In this document: in pieces, positions 54,519 through 63,907 of the stretch
Layout of the letters: each line of letters opens with the position of its first letter
How positions within the stretch are numbered: the stretch's first letter is position 1
From: DYKG01 sp964596185
GTDB lineage: Bacteria; Muiribacteriota; Ozemobacteria; Ozemobacterales; Ozemobacteraceae
Reading direction: 5' to 3'
DNA length: 64,000 nt
Assembly (NCBI GenBank): GCA_964596185.1
Contig: CAZQUE010000002.1
Span: 79,430-143,429, forward strand
Notes under the pieces: model-generated
What the model was told of the DNA's origin: nothing
Seen by the model: the letters and a program-made list of their open reading frames with translations, nothing else
Database searches by the model: none
Program-made: the position numbers and the translations under genes

Positions 54519-55735
54519 TGTACAGTTATTTTATCCGCCGCTTCTTATTGATTATACCAACTTTTATCGGAATCACTTTTTTGTGTTTCACGGTAACCCG
54601 CTTCGTTCCAGGTGGCCCGGTTGAACAAGCCGTTCTGCGTTATCAGCAGGCCGCTGCCCAGGAAGGCGAGGGCGGTGCCGGCACTTCAAGCTCGATGGAT
54701 CGCAAGGGGCAGATTTCCGAAGAGATGATGCAGAAACTTAAAGAAATTTATGGTTTCGACAAGCCTTTCTACATTGCTTATATGCACTGGCTCTGGCGGG
54801 TTCTTCACCTCGATCTGGGCGTTTCTGATACCTATTCGCGCCCAGTCTGGGATCTAATCGTCGAGAAGTTCCCGATTTCAATCTGGTTCGGATTGACAGG
54901 CTTTTTGCTGTCATACAGTATTTGTATCCCGCTCGGGGTCTGGAAGGCGGTCAAGCATGGCTCGGTATTCGATACCGCCAGCTCGTTTTTCGTTTTTGTT
55001 GCCTATTCCGTGCCAGGCTGGACCGCAGGCGTGATTTTGCTTATGTTGCTTGGCGGCGGTTCATACTGGGATGTCCTGCCTCTCGGCGGCACTGAAAGCA
55101 CGACGATCGTTAAAGACACTTATCTGGCCGGCTACCTGCTCGAAGGCGGCAAGGCCATAGATTTGCCCGCAGACGCCCGCAAAGAGTTTCCTGATCTCAA
55201 AGATGATACGACCATCAATGTCAGACACCCGGCCTTCAAACATCTGCCTGAAGGCAAGCGCGGCAAGCTTGAAAGCGGTAGCCATTCTGACCTGAGCGGA
55301 TTCGGTCAGTTCCTCGATAAGGCCCGGCACATGGTCTTGCCGGTGTTCTGTTACGTGCTGGGTATGTTTGCCTCGATGACCGTGCTGATGAAGAATTCAC
55401 TGATGGAGAATCTCGGCCAGGACTACGTCAGAACAGCCTTTGCCAAGGGGCTTTCTGAAAAGACCGTTATTTTTAAACATGCGTTGCGTAATTCATTGAT
55501 TCCGATTGCGACCGGACTTGGCCACATGCTTTCGCTGATTCTGGCCGGGTCTTACCTGATTGAAAAGGTTTTCAATATTAAAGGTTTTGGTCTGCTCGGT
55601 TATGAATCGCTGATTGCCAGAGACTACCCGGTCACCCTCGGCATTCTCGTAATCGGTTCATTGCTCAAGCTGTTCGGTAATATCTTCTCAGATATTCTTT
55701 ACTGCATAATCGACCCAAGGATCAGGTTTTCATGA
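54518..55735 (+). CDS. Peptide ABC transporter permease (YejB/DppB-like)
   Basis: The 405-residue membrane protein has an N-terminal helix (LLIIPTFIGITFLCFTVTRFV) with the FVPGGPVEQ segment typical of this family, five more helices, and the EAA loop (RTAFAKGLSEKTVIFKHALRNSLIP). It is longer than the usual 310-360 residues because of a large extracytoplasmic insertion of about 70 residues (about 195-265). Such extensions are known in YejB-type permeases. It overlaps the downstream permease by 4 bases. Confidence 0.88.
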   Translation: MYSYFIRRFLLIIPTFIGITFLCFTVTRFVPGGPVEQAVLRYQQAAAQEGEGGAGTSSSMDRKGQISEEMMQKLKEIYGFDKPFYIAYMHWLWRVLHLDLGVSDTYSRPVWDLIVEKFPISIWFGLTGFLLSYSICIPLGVWKAVKHGSVFDTASSFFVFVAYSVPGWTAGVILLMLLGGGSYWDVLPLGGTESTTIVKDTYLAGYLLEGGKAIDLPADARKEFPDLKDDTTINVRHPAFKHLPEGKRGKLESGSHSDLSGFGQFLDKARHMVLPVFCYVLGMFASMTVLMKNSLMENLGQDYVRTAFAKGLSEKTVIFKHALRNSLIPIATGLGHMLSLILAGSYLIEKVFNIKGFGLLGYESLIARDYPVTLGILVIGSLLKLFGNIFSDILYCIIDPRIRFS

Positions 55736-57249
55736 TGAATAAGAAAATTATCAAAGAATATGCAAGCAAACTGATCGCGTTTATCGTTTTCTATGCCTTT
55801 ATTGCCTGGGTTATGCCCGATTTTGGCACAGCCAACACTACCGCCGGTTCAGACCCATTCGAAGGCGCGGTCATACTTGGGCTGGCCATTGCTGCGCTGA
55901 TCTGGCTTTATCCGATCGTTGCCTCAGGCCTCGATTCGTTTCGCATGTTTTTCACCAGCCCGATCTTCAAAAGACGCTGGAACAAATTCAAAAACATCAA
56001 ACGCGGTTATTACTCGTTCATTTTCGTTATCATTATCTTTGGCCTGTCGTTTTTCAGTGAGTTTCTGATCAACAGCAAGGCGATTTTCGTAAAATACCAG
56101 GGTAAGATTCATTTCACCCTGTTCAGCTTCGAAAGCGCCAGATCGTTTGGGCTCAAGGGCTACGGTATTCCCAATTACCGCCAGATGAAGCAGATTTATC
56201 AGGTGCGCAATCAGGAACGCAAAGATCGCCTCGCCAAAGGCACTGCCACCGAGGATGACAAGAAATATCAGGAGTGGGGCGACGACTGGGTTTTGTTGCC
56301 TGTTTATCCCTATGGGCCTCTTGAATCATTGCTCGACGAATTGCCCTGCCGACCGCCGCATCCGCCAACCTGGGCTGAGCGCAAATGGCGTCAGGAATAC
56401 TTTGACGAAGGTCTCTACGTTCTGCCCGACTTTATGCCACCTGCAGAAGAGATTGCCAAAAAATACAACCGGCCGGAATGGGCAAAACTTGGCGAAGCAA
56501 AGCTTTGCCAGCAGCTCGCCCTCGCCGGACTGCTCGATTTGAAACCAGGCGTTAAAACGCCCTCGACTTTTCAGCATCTGCTTGGCACCGACGACCGCGG
56601 TCGCGATGTCTTTGCCCGCATGGTTTACGGCTTTCGAACTTCGGTTTCATTCGCGTTGGTGGTGACTTTCCTCTGTTACCTGATCGGTATCAGTTTCGGG
56701 GCGCTTCTTGGTTTCTATGGCGGAAAATTCGATATCATCATGCAGCGCTTCGTTGAAATCTGGTCGGCAATGCCATTTCTTTACACAGTGATGATCTTTG
56801 CCGCGATCATGATTCCGAATTTCTGGATGCTGGTTATCATCCTCGTGCTCTTCAAGTGGATGGGCATGACCTATTACATCCGCGGTGAATTTCTGCGCGA
56901 AAAATCCAAGGATTACGTCGCCGCTGCCCAGGCTATCGGCTGCACTGACGGCGCAATCATTTTCAAGCATATTCTGCCGAATGCACTGACTCCCGTTATT
57001 TCATTCGCGCCATTTGCCGTTGTTGCCAACATCGGCGCACTGGTGTCGCTCGACTTTCTCGGGTTCGGGCTGCCGGCGCCGACGCCCAGCTGGGGAGAAC
57101 TGCTCGGGCAGGGGCTTGGCAACCTGCACAAAGAATGGTTGATTCTTTCCCCAACCCTGGCAATGTTTCTGACCCTGCTTCTTGTTTCGTTCATCGGCGA
57201 AGCCATTCGTGAAGCTTTCGACCCGAAACAGTATTCGAGATTGCGGTAA
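55732..57249 (+). CDS. Peptide ABC transporter permease (YejE/DppC-like) with long N-terminal extension
   Basis: This 505-residue protein is much longer than the usual 290-350. Two extra helices at the N-terminus (IAFIVFYAFIAWVMPDF, VILGLAIAALIWLYPIVA) precede the family core. The core begins with the FIFVIIIFGLSFFSEF helix and carries a large extracytoplasmic domain (about 130-270, with GYGIPNYRQMKQIY) before the TM domain. The EAA loop is YVAAAQAIGCTDGAIIFKHI. The GTDDRGRDVFARMVYG segment is typical of DppC/YejE. Confidence 0.87.
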   Translation: MMNKKIIKEYASKLIAFIVFYAFIAWVMPDFGTANTTAGSDPFEGAVILGLAIAALIWLYPIVASGLDSFRMFFTSPIFKRRWNKFKNIKRGYYSFIFVIIIFGLSFFSEFLINSKAIFVKYQGKIHFTLFSFESARSFGLKGYGIPNYRQMKQIYQVRNQERKDRLAKGTATEDDKKYQEWGDDWVLLPVYPYGPLESLLDELPCRPPHPPTWAERKWRQEYFDEGLYVLPDFMPPAEEIAKKYNRPEWAKLGEAKLCQQLALAGLLDLKPGVKTPSTFQHLLGTDDRGRDVFARMVYGFRTSVSFALVVTFLCYLIGISFGALLGFYGGKFDIIMQRFVEIWSAMPFLYTVMIFAAIMIPNFWMLVIILVLFKWMGMTYYIRGEFLREKSKDYVAAAQAIGCTDGAIIFKHILPNALTPVISFAPFAVVANIGALVSLDFLGFGLPAPTPSWGELLGQGLGNLHKEWLILSPTLAMFLTLLLVSFIGEAIREAFDPKQYSRLR

Positions 57250-57260
57250 GGAGCAGCGTC

Positions 57261-58271
57261 ATGGCAAAAGAACTATTAAGCGTACAAAACCTCAAGACAT
57301 ACTTCAGAACCGAAGCTGGCATTGCCAAAGCTGTTGATGGCGTTGACTTCAATATCTACGAAGGCGAAGTTCTCGGAATTGTCGGCGAGTCTGGCTCGGG
57401 CAAATCGGTTACTTCGCTGTCGATAATGCAGCTGATTCCCAACCCGCCCGGCGAAATCGTCGATGGCTCGATCGTTTTCGAAGACAAGGATCTGCTGGCG
57501 GCTTACCGTAACAAAGATTATGACGCTATTCGGAAAATCCGTGGCAACAAGATCTCGATGATTTTCCAGGAGCCGATGACAAGTCTGAACCCAGTTTTTA
57601 CCGTAGGTTACCAGGTTGCCGAAGCTTTGATTCTGCACCAGGGCCTCAATAAAAACGAAGCGTTCGATCGTGCTGCCGAGATGCTGGAACTGGTCGGGAT
57701 TCCCTCGGCCCGTGAGCGTCTGCTCGAATATCCGCACCAATTCTCTGGCGGAATGCGTCAGCGCGTCATGATCGCCATGGCGCTGGCCTGTAACCCATCT
57801 TTGCTGATCGCCGACGAACCGACGACAGCTCTCGATGTTACCATTCAGGCGCAGATTCTTGAACTGATGCTAGAAGTCAAACGAAAGACTGCAAACGCTG
57901 CCATTCTGTTGATCACCCATGATATGGCGGTAGTGGCCGAAACCTGCCAGCGCGTCGTCGTCATGTATTGCGGCAAAATTCAGGAAATCGCTGACGTAAA
58001 GACCATCTTTACCTCACCTCAGCATCCATACACCCAGGGATTGCTCGCCTCTTTGCCGAAACCAGGGCAGAAGGTGCGCCGCCTTTCGACGATTGAAGGC
58101 ATGGTGCCCTCGCTGTTCAATCTTCCGGCTGGTTGCAGTTTCTGCACCCGTTGCCCGAAAAAGATTGATATCTGCGAAACGAAAATGCCCGAAATGGTCG
58201 AAGTCGCTCCCGGACATCAGGTTCGTTGTCACCTGGTTAAACCAATGGCCCAAAACGGAAAGAAGGAGTGA
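57261..58271 (+). CDS. Peptide ABC transporter ATP-binding protein (DppD-like)
   Basis: The 336-residue ATPase has Walker A GESGSGKSVTS, the ABC signature FSGGMRQRV and Walker B LLIADEPTTALD. The C-terminal oligopeptide/HPY extension has the Cys cluster GCSFCTRCPKK, which in related proteins binds an iron-sulphur cluster. It pairs with the following ATPase to drive peptide import. Confidence 0.93.
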   Translation: MAKELLSVQNLKTYFRTEAGIAKAVDGVDFNIYEGEVLGIVGESGSGKSVTSLSIMQLIPNPPGEIVDGSIVFEDKDLLAAYRNKDYDAIRKIRGNKISMIFQEPMTSLNPVFTVGYQVAEALILHQGLNKNEAFDRAAEMLELVGIPSARERLLEYPHQFSGGMRQRVMIAMALACNPSLLIADEPTTALDVTIQAQILELMLEVKRKTANAAILLITHDMAVVAETCQRVVVMYCGKIQEIADVKTIFTSPQHPYTQGLLASLPKPGQKVRRLSTIEGMVPSLFNLPAGCSFCTRCPKKIDICETKMPEMVEVAPGHQVRCHLVKPMAQNGKKE

Positions 58272-58275
58272 TTAA

Positions 58276-59373
58276 ATGAATAATTCAAAAGAAAATTCCA
58301 AAACCCTTCTTGAAGTAAAAGACCTTAAAATGTATTTTCCGGTGCTTGGCGGTGTGTTTCGCCGCAAAGTAGCCGATGTAAAGGCTATCGACGGAGTGTC
58401 GTTCACCCTCAGGGAAGGCGAAACCCTCGGCCTGGTCGGAGAATCTGGCTGCGGCAAATCGACAACCGGCAAATGTATCATCAATCTTTATCAGCCGACC
58501 GGCGGCCAGATTCTTTTCAATTCAAAGCTGACCGGTGAAGTGCCGGTGGTTGCGGTAAAAGAGGGCGGCACTTCGGTTAAGGTTCCGGCTTTTTCGATTC
58601 CGACACCGCTCAAGGTCGATATTGCGCAGCTTAACAACAATCAGATGCGACCGTTCCGTTCAGAAATTCAAATGATCTTTCAAGATCCCTATGCTTCACT
58701 AAATCCGCGCATGACCGTCAGTGACATCATCATGGAACCGATGACGATTCATGAACCGGGCTTGTCTGAACAACAGCGACGCGACAAGGTTGCCTGGCTT
58801 ATGGAAAAGGTTGGGCTGTCAGCCGAGCAGGCTTTGCGCTATCCCCACGAATTCTCTGGTGGTCAGCGCCAGCGTATCGGCATTGCCCGCGCATTGGCGA
58901 CCAATCCTCGACTGGTTATTGCCGACGAACCAGTATCGGCCCTCGATGTTTCGATTCAGGCCCAGGTTATCAACCTGATGCAGGATCTGCAGGAAGAATT
59001 CGGCCTGACCTACATTTTCATCGCCCACGACCTGGCCGTAGTCGAGCATATTTCTGACCGTATCGCGGTTATGTATCTCGGCAACATCGTTGAGCTGGCC
59101 AAATCTGATGAGCTGTTCCAGAATCCGAGACACCCCTATACCAGGGCGCTACTTTCGGCAATTCCGCGGCCTGATCCGGTTAACAAGCGCGAGCAGCGCA
59201 TCGTTCTCGAAGGTGATGTGCCGACTCCACTACGCAAGCCATCTGGATGCGGGTTTAGAACCCGTTGTCCCATTGCCCGACCTGAATGCGCCAACGAGTT
59301 GCCGCCAACTCTGGAAGTAGATCCCGGCCATCTTGTCGCCTGTCCTTATCATGATTCTTACGATAAAAAATAG
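58276..59373 (+). CDS. Peptide ABC transporter ATP-binding protein (DppF-like)
   Basis: The 365-residue ATPase has Walker A GESGCGKSTTGK, signature FSGGQRQRIG and Walker B LVIADEPVSALD. An insertion of about 40 residues follows the Walker A helix (about 85-125, KEGGTSVKVPAFSIPTPLKVD), longer than in typical DppF. The C-terminal SGCGFRTRCPIARPEC carries the Cys cluster. It starts 4 bases after the first ATPase gene. Last of the four transporter genes. Confidence 0.92.
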   Translation: MNNSKENSKTLLEVKDLKMYFPVLGGVFRRKVADVKAIDGVSFTLREGETLGLVGESGCGKSTTGKCIINLYQPTGGQILFNSKLTGEVPVVAVKEGGTSVKVPAFSIPTPLKVDIAQLNNNQMRPFRSEIQMIFQDPYASLNPRMTVSDIIMEPMTIHEPGLSEQQRRDKVAWLMEKVGLSAEQALRYPHEFSGGQRQRIGIARALATNPRLVIADEPVSALDVSIQAQVINLMQDLQEEFGLTYIFIAHDLAVVEHISDRIAVMYLGNIVELAKSDELFQNPRHPYTRALLSAIPRPDPVNKREQRIVLEGDVPTPLRKPSGCGFRTRCPIARPECANELPPTLEVDPGHLVACPYHDSYDKK

Positions 59374-59432
59374 CTGTGCTGGGCCTCGCTGCCGAGGTTT
59401 GGACGACGGCTGGAAAATTGAAGGGTGAAGCA

Positions 59433-59805
59433 ATGAAGAAGTTCAAAGAATTGTTTCTCGTTCTGGTGTTACTGGCCATGAGTCTGCCGCTGGTGGCGCA
59501 GGCCCAGCCCGAAAACGAAAACGCTCTGGCTCAGAGCGAAGAAGTTGCCGGTGCCGAGACAGGCGATGACGTTGTTCCGACCTCTGATGCAGCAACTGAA
59601 GAATCAGGTGCCCCGGTACCGTCAGATTTCACCGAAGCCGATACGGCCCCAGCCGCAGCCGATTATGAGCCGGGCTTGCTTGAAGAAAACGAGTATTTTC
59701 TTTATGCCCCCGAAGGCCTTGCAGGCGGTCGGCTTTACCCGCTCATCGTCGCATTTTCCCCCGGCGGTAATGGTCGAGGGCTGATCAAGGATTGGCAGGG
59801 CCTTG
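59433..59805 (+). CDS. Exported alpha/beta hydrolase, N-terminal part before the assembly gap
   Basis: A signal peptide (FLVLVLLAMSLPLVAQA) is followed by a roughly 70-residue Glu/Ala/Pro-rich linker and the start of an alpha/beta-hydrolase fold (GRLYPLIVAFSPGGNGRG). ATG 59433 has AAGGG upstream and is preferred to an in-frame TTG at 59376. The frame runs on in the next entry once the gap and one 55-base copy are removed (155 bases; the frame is kept). It lies 59 bases after the transporter genes. Confidence 0.8.
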
Positions 59806-59905
59806 NNNNNNNNNNNNNNNNNNNNNNNNNNNNNNNNNNNNNNNNNNNNNNNNNNNNNNNNNNNNNNNNNNNNNNNNNNNNNNNNNNNNNNNNNNNNNNN
59901 NNNNN
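59806..59905. other. Assembly gap (100 N) in the hydrolase gene
   Basis: The 55 bases before the gap (59751-59805) equal the 55 after it (59906-59960). No repeat explains this, so the gap most likely represents zero missing sequence. Confidence 0.95.
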
Positions 59906-60439
59906 GCATTTTCCCCCGGCGGTAATGGTCGAGGGCTGATCAAGGATTGGCAGGGCCTTGCCGATAAGCATGGCTGCGTGCTTTTTGCTTCCAAGATCGT
60001 TAAGAACGGTATGAACATTCCGGTTTATCTAAAGCGTATCGTTAAATTGATCAATGAGCGAATTGCGCCCAAATATCCGATTAAAACGGATTGTATAATT
60101 GCGGTCGGAACTTCCGGCGGTGGCATGGCTTCGCATCTTTTTTCGTTTTTCCATCCGGAAACAGTGGCCGGGGTAATCAGCAGTGTCGGCTACATTCACG
60201 AAAACAGTCTGAAGCAATTCGATAAATACCCGTACAACAAAGCCTGCGTTTTTCTGACCAGTCCGACCGACTTCAATTACAAGCTGATGAAGGAAGACGA
60301 AAAGTTTTTAAAGAAGCATGATTGGAACACGCTCTGGATAGAATTCGAAGGCGGGCATCGCACTGGCCCGCTCGAACTTCGTGATGAAGCGCTTGAATGG
60401 ATTCTGTCACAGTCTGAAGTGGCCGATAAACTGAGATAA
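59906..60439 (+). CDS. Exported alpha/beta hydrolase, C-terminal part after the gap
   Basis: This part carries the nucleophile elbow GTSGGGMASH and the late His region EFEGGHRTG, completing a Ser-His hydrolase similar to the LpqC/PHB-depolymerase-like esterases. Joined with the previous part it gives a secreted protein of about 283 residues. The first 55 bases repeat the last 55 of the other part. The GH31 gene follows after 2 bases, suggesting joint expression, perhaps for breakdown of an acylated glycan. Confidence 0.8.
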   Translation, partial: AFSPGGNGRGLIKDWQGLADKHGCVLFASKIVKNGMNIPVYLKRIVKLINERIAPKYPIKTDCIIAVGTSGGGMASHLFSFFHPETVAGVISSVGYIHENSLKQFDKYPYNKACVFLTSPTDFNYKLMKEDEKFLKKHDWNTLWIEFEGGHRTGPLELRDEALEWILSQSEVADKLR

Positions 60440-60441
60440 TC

Positions 60442-62622
60442 TTGACCAGTAGCTCATTTTCACCGGAAATTTATATTGGCGATTTGCGTATTCAGATTCT
60501 TTCGGATTATCTGATTCGTTTTGAGCGCGCTGATCGTCTTTCGTTCGATGATACGCCGGTGTTTGAAGACCAGCTGACCTTTCATATCGTCAGTCGCTTT
60601 TTTGCGATGCCTTCGTTTCGCGTGCGCTTTTTAGGTAATCGCGTCATTGCCACTTCAGCGATTGAATTCGATTTGCCGCTTTTTTTGAAAAAGGTTGAAG
60701 AGATTCGTTTTCGCTGTAATGGTCGCTGGTTCCATATTGCCGAAGCCAAAACCGTGCCGGCCGATTTGCCCGAGCCCGGCAAGTTGCCTGATTACTGGTT
60801 GCTGGCAGATTATCCCCGGCTTGTGCCGCCTGAGTTCGGCGCGACTGCGCCGCCGCCCGAGTATGCCGACGACATGCTTTCGGGCTGGCAGATCAGCGAT
60901 ACGCTTGAAGATTTTTATATTTTCTTTCCCCGTGCATCGGGCTATCGGCGCTTTCGTCGCGAGCTCGTCGATTTGACCGGTCAGGTTCCTATGCTGCCGA
61001 AACATGTTTTAGGCTTCATTTACAGTCGCTATCACGCATTTTCCGATTCGGACATTTTTGAACTGGTCAGACAATATCGCGTGCGGCGCATGCCGATTGA
61101 CATGTTTGTCGTCGACACCGACTGGCGCGAGGGTGGCTCGACCGGCTATGAGGTCAATCATCAGCTTTTTCCTGACCTGGGCACTTTTTTCAAGATTATG
61201 CACGACAAGAACATTGCCCTGATGTTCAACGATCATCCCGAGCCATTCGATCATATTGCCCTTTCACCACTTGAGCTGCAATCCCGTGAAAAGGCCCTGG
61301 GCAGCTTGCTAAAGATCGGTCTCGACAGCTGGTGGTATGATCGCAACTGGAAGACGGCTCTCGACGAGCCGGCCCCCGGGCTTGGTAAGGATGTTTGGGG
61401 CATGCGGCTTTTTTACGAGATTACTCAGAAATGCAGGCCTTTGCAGCGCGTGATGATCATGGCCAACGTTCCCGGAATCAAGAACGGCGAACGACTTCGC
61501 CCCACAAATATCGCTGCGCATCGCTATCCGATCTGGTGGACCGGTGACACCCAACCCGAGTGGTTGTCGTTGCAGCGGGCTGTAGAAAATGCGGTAAATG
61601 AGGCAATTAAATCTTTGCTCTGCATGGTAAGTGATGACATTGGCGGGCACTTTGGCGAACCTGACGCTGAACTGATGTCGCGTTACATTCAGTTTGGCTG
61701 CTTTTCACCGGTTTTTCGTCTGCATTGTACCAGTGGTCAGGTGCGCGATCCCTGGCATTTCAACGAAGAGGTCGAGCGGGTTATGGGCAACTATCTCGGC
61801 CTGCGTCTCAAGTTGTTGCCGACATTGTATGCGGCGCTGCGCCAGGTTTATGAAAATACCGAGCCCATGTTGCAGCGTTGCGATCTTGAATGGCCAGAAT
61901 ATGCCGAGGCAGCCTGGCCGCATCAATACCTTTTTGCGTCGCAGCTGCTGGTTGCGCCGATTTTCAAGCCGGTAAAGAAATATGCCAACGCCGTTCTCGA
62001 ATATGTTATTCGCGAAGTCTGGATACCGCCGGGAGTTTGGCACGATGTCTGGACCGGCAAGCTTTATCAGGGGCCAAGCCGCAAATTTTTGCGCTGTCAT
62101 GCCTGGATAACGCCAATTTTTGCCCGAGATGGTGCGATAATCGTTTCTCAGCCGGAAATCGTCAATACCCGTTCCCAATCATGGCAATCGCTGGTGCTCG
62201 ATGTTTTCGTGCCCGAGCGCAGCTGTACCTGTCAGCAGGAAATCTACGAAGATGACGGTATTTCAAATGATCATCTCGAAGGTATTTACTCGACGACCTC
62301 GATCCGTATCGGTCGCCGTTCAGGTCAGGTTGAGCTGGAAATAACCCCGCCGGCCGGGGAGTTTGTGCACGCCTTTTCCCGCCGAAGCTGGCTGGTGCGC
62401 CTGCATTTTTCCAAATTTTCGCGCATGGCATCAATTTGTTTGAACGGTAATTTTTTGCTGCCAGATCGCTATCACTTTGTTAAGAGAGTTGAGCGGCCCG
62501 CGTCGTTGCCTTTTATCTGTCGGCCCGGTTACACCGGCAAAGAGTCGGGCGAAACCGTCGAAATACCCGTTGAAAATTATGATCTGGCCCAGCCGCTTAA
62601 AATAACTCTCACTCTCGCCTGA
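60442..62622 (+). CDS. Glycoside hydrolase family 31 (alpha-glucosidase/xylosidase-like)
   Basis: The 726-residue protein has an N-terminal beta domain (1-190), a (beta/alpha)8 barrel and C-terminal beta domains. The GH31 nucleophile Asp is probably D300 in SWWYDRNW, and the acid/base Asp is D369 in WWTGDTQPEW. The GFIYSRYHAFSD segment and DMFVVDTDW are also typical. There is no signal peptide, so it acts in the cytoplasm on imported alpha-linked oligosaccharides. TTG at 60442, 2 bases after the hydrolase stop, has only a weak ribosome site. Confidence 0.9.
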   Translation: MTSSSFSPEIYIGDLRIQILSDYLIRFERADRLSFDDTPVFEDQLTFHIVSRFFAMPSFRVRFLGNRVIATSAIEFDLPLFLKKVEEIRFRCNGRWFHIAEAKTVPADLPEPGKLPDYWLLADYPRLVPPEFGATAPPPEYADDMLSGWQISDTLEDFYIFFPRASGYRRFRRELVDLTGQVPMLPKHVLGFIYSRYHAFSDSDIFELVRQYRVRRMPIDMFVVDTDWREGGSTGYEVNHQLFPDLGTFFKIMHDKNIALMFNDHPEPFDHIALSPLELQSREKALGSLLKIGLDSWWYDRNWKTALDEPAPGLGKDVWGMRLFYEITQKCRPLQRVMIMANVPGIKNGERLRPTNIAAHRYPIWWTGDTQPEWLSLQRAVENAVNEAIKSLLCMVSDDIGGHFGEPDAELMSRYIQFGCFSPVFRLHCTSGQVRDPWHFNEEVERVMGNYLGLRLKLLPTLYAALRQVYENTEPMLQRCDLEWPEYAEAAWPHQYLFASQLLVAPIFKPVKKYANAVLEYVIREVWIPPGVWHDVWTGKLYQGPSRKFLRCHAWITPIFARDGAIIVSQPEIVNTRSQSWQSLVLDVFVPERSCTCQQEIYEDDGISNDHLEGIYSTTSIRIGRRSGQVELEITPPAGEFVHAFSRRSWLVRLHFSKFSRMASICLNGNFLLPDRYHFVKRVERPASLPFICRPGYTGKESGETVEIPVENYDLAQPLKITLTLA

Positions 62623-62670
62623 CTTCGTTGATCTCTGCCAGGTATCCCTAAAACTGTTTTTTGAGCTGAA

Positions 62671-63840
62671 TTAGCTCTGCGGGACATCCAGGCTCTGCTG
62701 ATATGCTTTCCACTGGGCATAGAGAAAGCTTTGCACATCGAGTCGCGCTTCATTTTCGCTTGCCGGGTGGCCCGGGCAGAAAGTGATGAGCAGTGGCTTG
62801 TAATCCATGGTCTGAACCTGTTCGACTTCGACGTTCAGAAAAGCATTGGCAACGATGACCGGCATGATGATGTTTTCGTGGTTTTTGCAGATCTGATTGT
62901 GGTGTTCCCGCGCACATTCCATCAGGTAAGCAGGCAAGCCCCATTCGAGGCAGAGTTTGGTGCCGACTTCGCAGTGATCGATGCCGAAGTATTTGCGTTC
63001 AGCCATGATTATGGTCACGTTTTGTTGTTTCTGGAAGTCCTGAACCTTTTTATATTCATCGGGAAAGCAGAACTGCATGGCCAGAGCACCGATATCGTGC
63101 AACAGTCCGGCAACGCGAATTTTTCCAAGCAGCACTGCATCTCGGGTTTTGCGTTCGGCGAGTTTTACCGCCAGATGGGCAACGGCCTCCGAATGTTTAA
63201 GGCGTTCTTCCTGATTGGCGAAGTAGCGGGTCGCGAGGTTTTGAAAGATCAGCTGAACCAGAACCTGCTTGAAGCCGTCGAGACCAAGGTAGGCGAGTGC
63301 CTGACCGATGTCTTCGACCTTGTTGCGGCGCATGAAAAAGGCGGAATTGGCAGTTTGCAGAACCCTGGCGATCAGCAGCGGTTCATGGGCGATTGCTTCT
63401 TCGAGCTTGGCGAAGGTGATGTCGGGTTCGTTCATCATGCCAAGCAGGCTCAGCGCAGAGCTTTTGAATGGTGTGACGTCAGCGAATTCCTTGGCGATTT
63501 TTTTGAAAATGATCGCGCTTTTCAGTCGGCGGACAGCGTCTTCAGAAGAGTTGAAGGTCTCAACGAAATCGAGGCTGAAGGGGACCTGGTCGTTGCTCAT
63601 GAAAACGATCTTGAGGTTGACCTTTTTCGCCAGTTCGCGCAGTTGTGGGCCGACGTCGACGCCGAGATTGCTGTCGGGGGGCAGGGTAAAGACCAGGTTT
63701 TCAAACTTTCTCGACAGAATGAACATTGCTCCGAGTGCTCGGTGGGATGCATCTATTTCTGTGTCGATATTGATTATTTCGAGGATGTTGAGACCCCATT
63801 CCCGAATTAGAAAAGGGTGTTCCTGGCTTAAGACGTTCAT
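62671..63840 (-). CDS. HDOD-domain signalling protein (second copy)
   Basis: The protein of about 389 residues has an N-terminal STAS-like region and an HDOD domain with LLIARVLQTANSAFFMRR and AGLLHDIGALAMQFC, both close to those of the protein at 6861-7982; the two are paralogues. ATG 63840 is chosen: the upstream TTG at 63876 lies against the -10 box of the promoter and could not be in the transcript. The gene is convergent with the GH31 gene. The long frame on the opposite strand is a shadow. Confidence 0.87.
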   Translation of the reverse strand: MNVLSQEHPFLIREWGLNILEIINIDTEIDASHRALGAMFILSRKFENLVFTLPPDSNLGVDVGPQLRELAKKVNLKIVFMSNDQVPFSLDFVETFNSSEDAVRRLKSAIIFKKIAKEFADVTPFKSSALSLLGMMNEPDITFAKLEEAIAHEPLLIARVLQTANSAFFMRRNKVEDIGQALAYLGLDGFKQVLVQLIFQNLATRYFANQEERLKHSEAVAHLAVKLAERKTRDAVLLGKIRVAGLLHDIGALAMQFCFPDEYKKVQDFQKQQNVTIIMAERKYFGIDHCEVGTKLCLEWGLPAYLMECAREHHNQICKNHENIIMPVIVANAFLNVEVEQVQTMDYKPLLITFCPGHPASENEARLDVQSFLYAQWKAYQQSLDVPQS

Positions 63841-63878
63841 GTGTGTACCCCGATTTCTCGCATGATTCAGCTGCAACC

Positions 63879-63907
63879 AGTATATTTTAATCCCTTTTCG
63901 CCGTCAA
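63879..63907 (-). promoter_or_regulatory. Sigma70-like promoter of the second HDOD gene
   Basis: On the minus strand TTGACG (63902-63907), exactly 17 bases, then TATACT (63879-63884). Both boxes match consensus at five of six positions. It lies 39 bases before the ATG at 63840. Confidence 0.7.

Noticed and set aside
62640..62675. Terminator between the GH31 and HDOD genes (GAGCT/AGCTC)
   Set aside because: The stem is only 5 bp, and the T-run precedes it on the plus strand instead of following.
62731..63810. 359-codon plus-strand open frame opposite the second HDOD gene
   Set aside because: The minus strand encodes clear HDOD motifs and has a sigma70-type promoter; the plus frame is a shadow.
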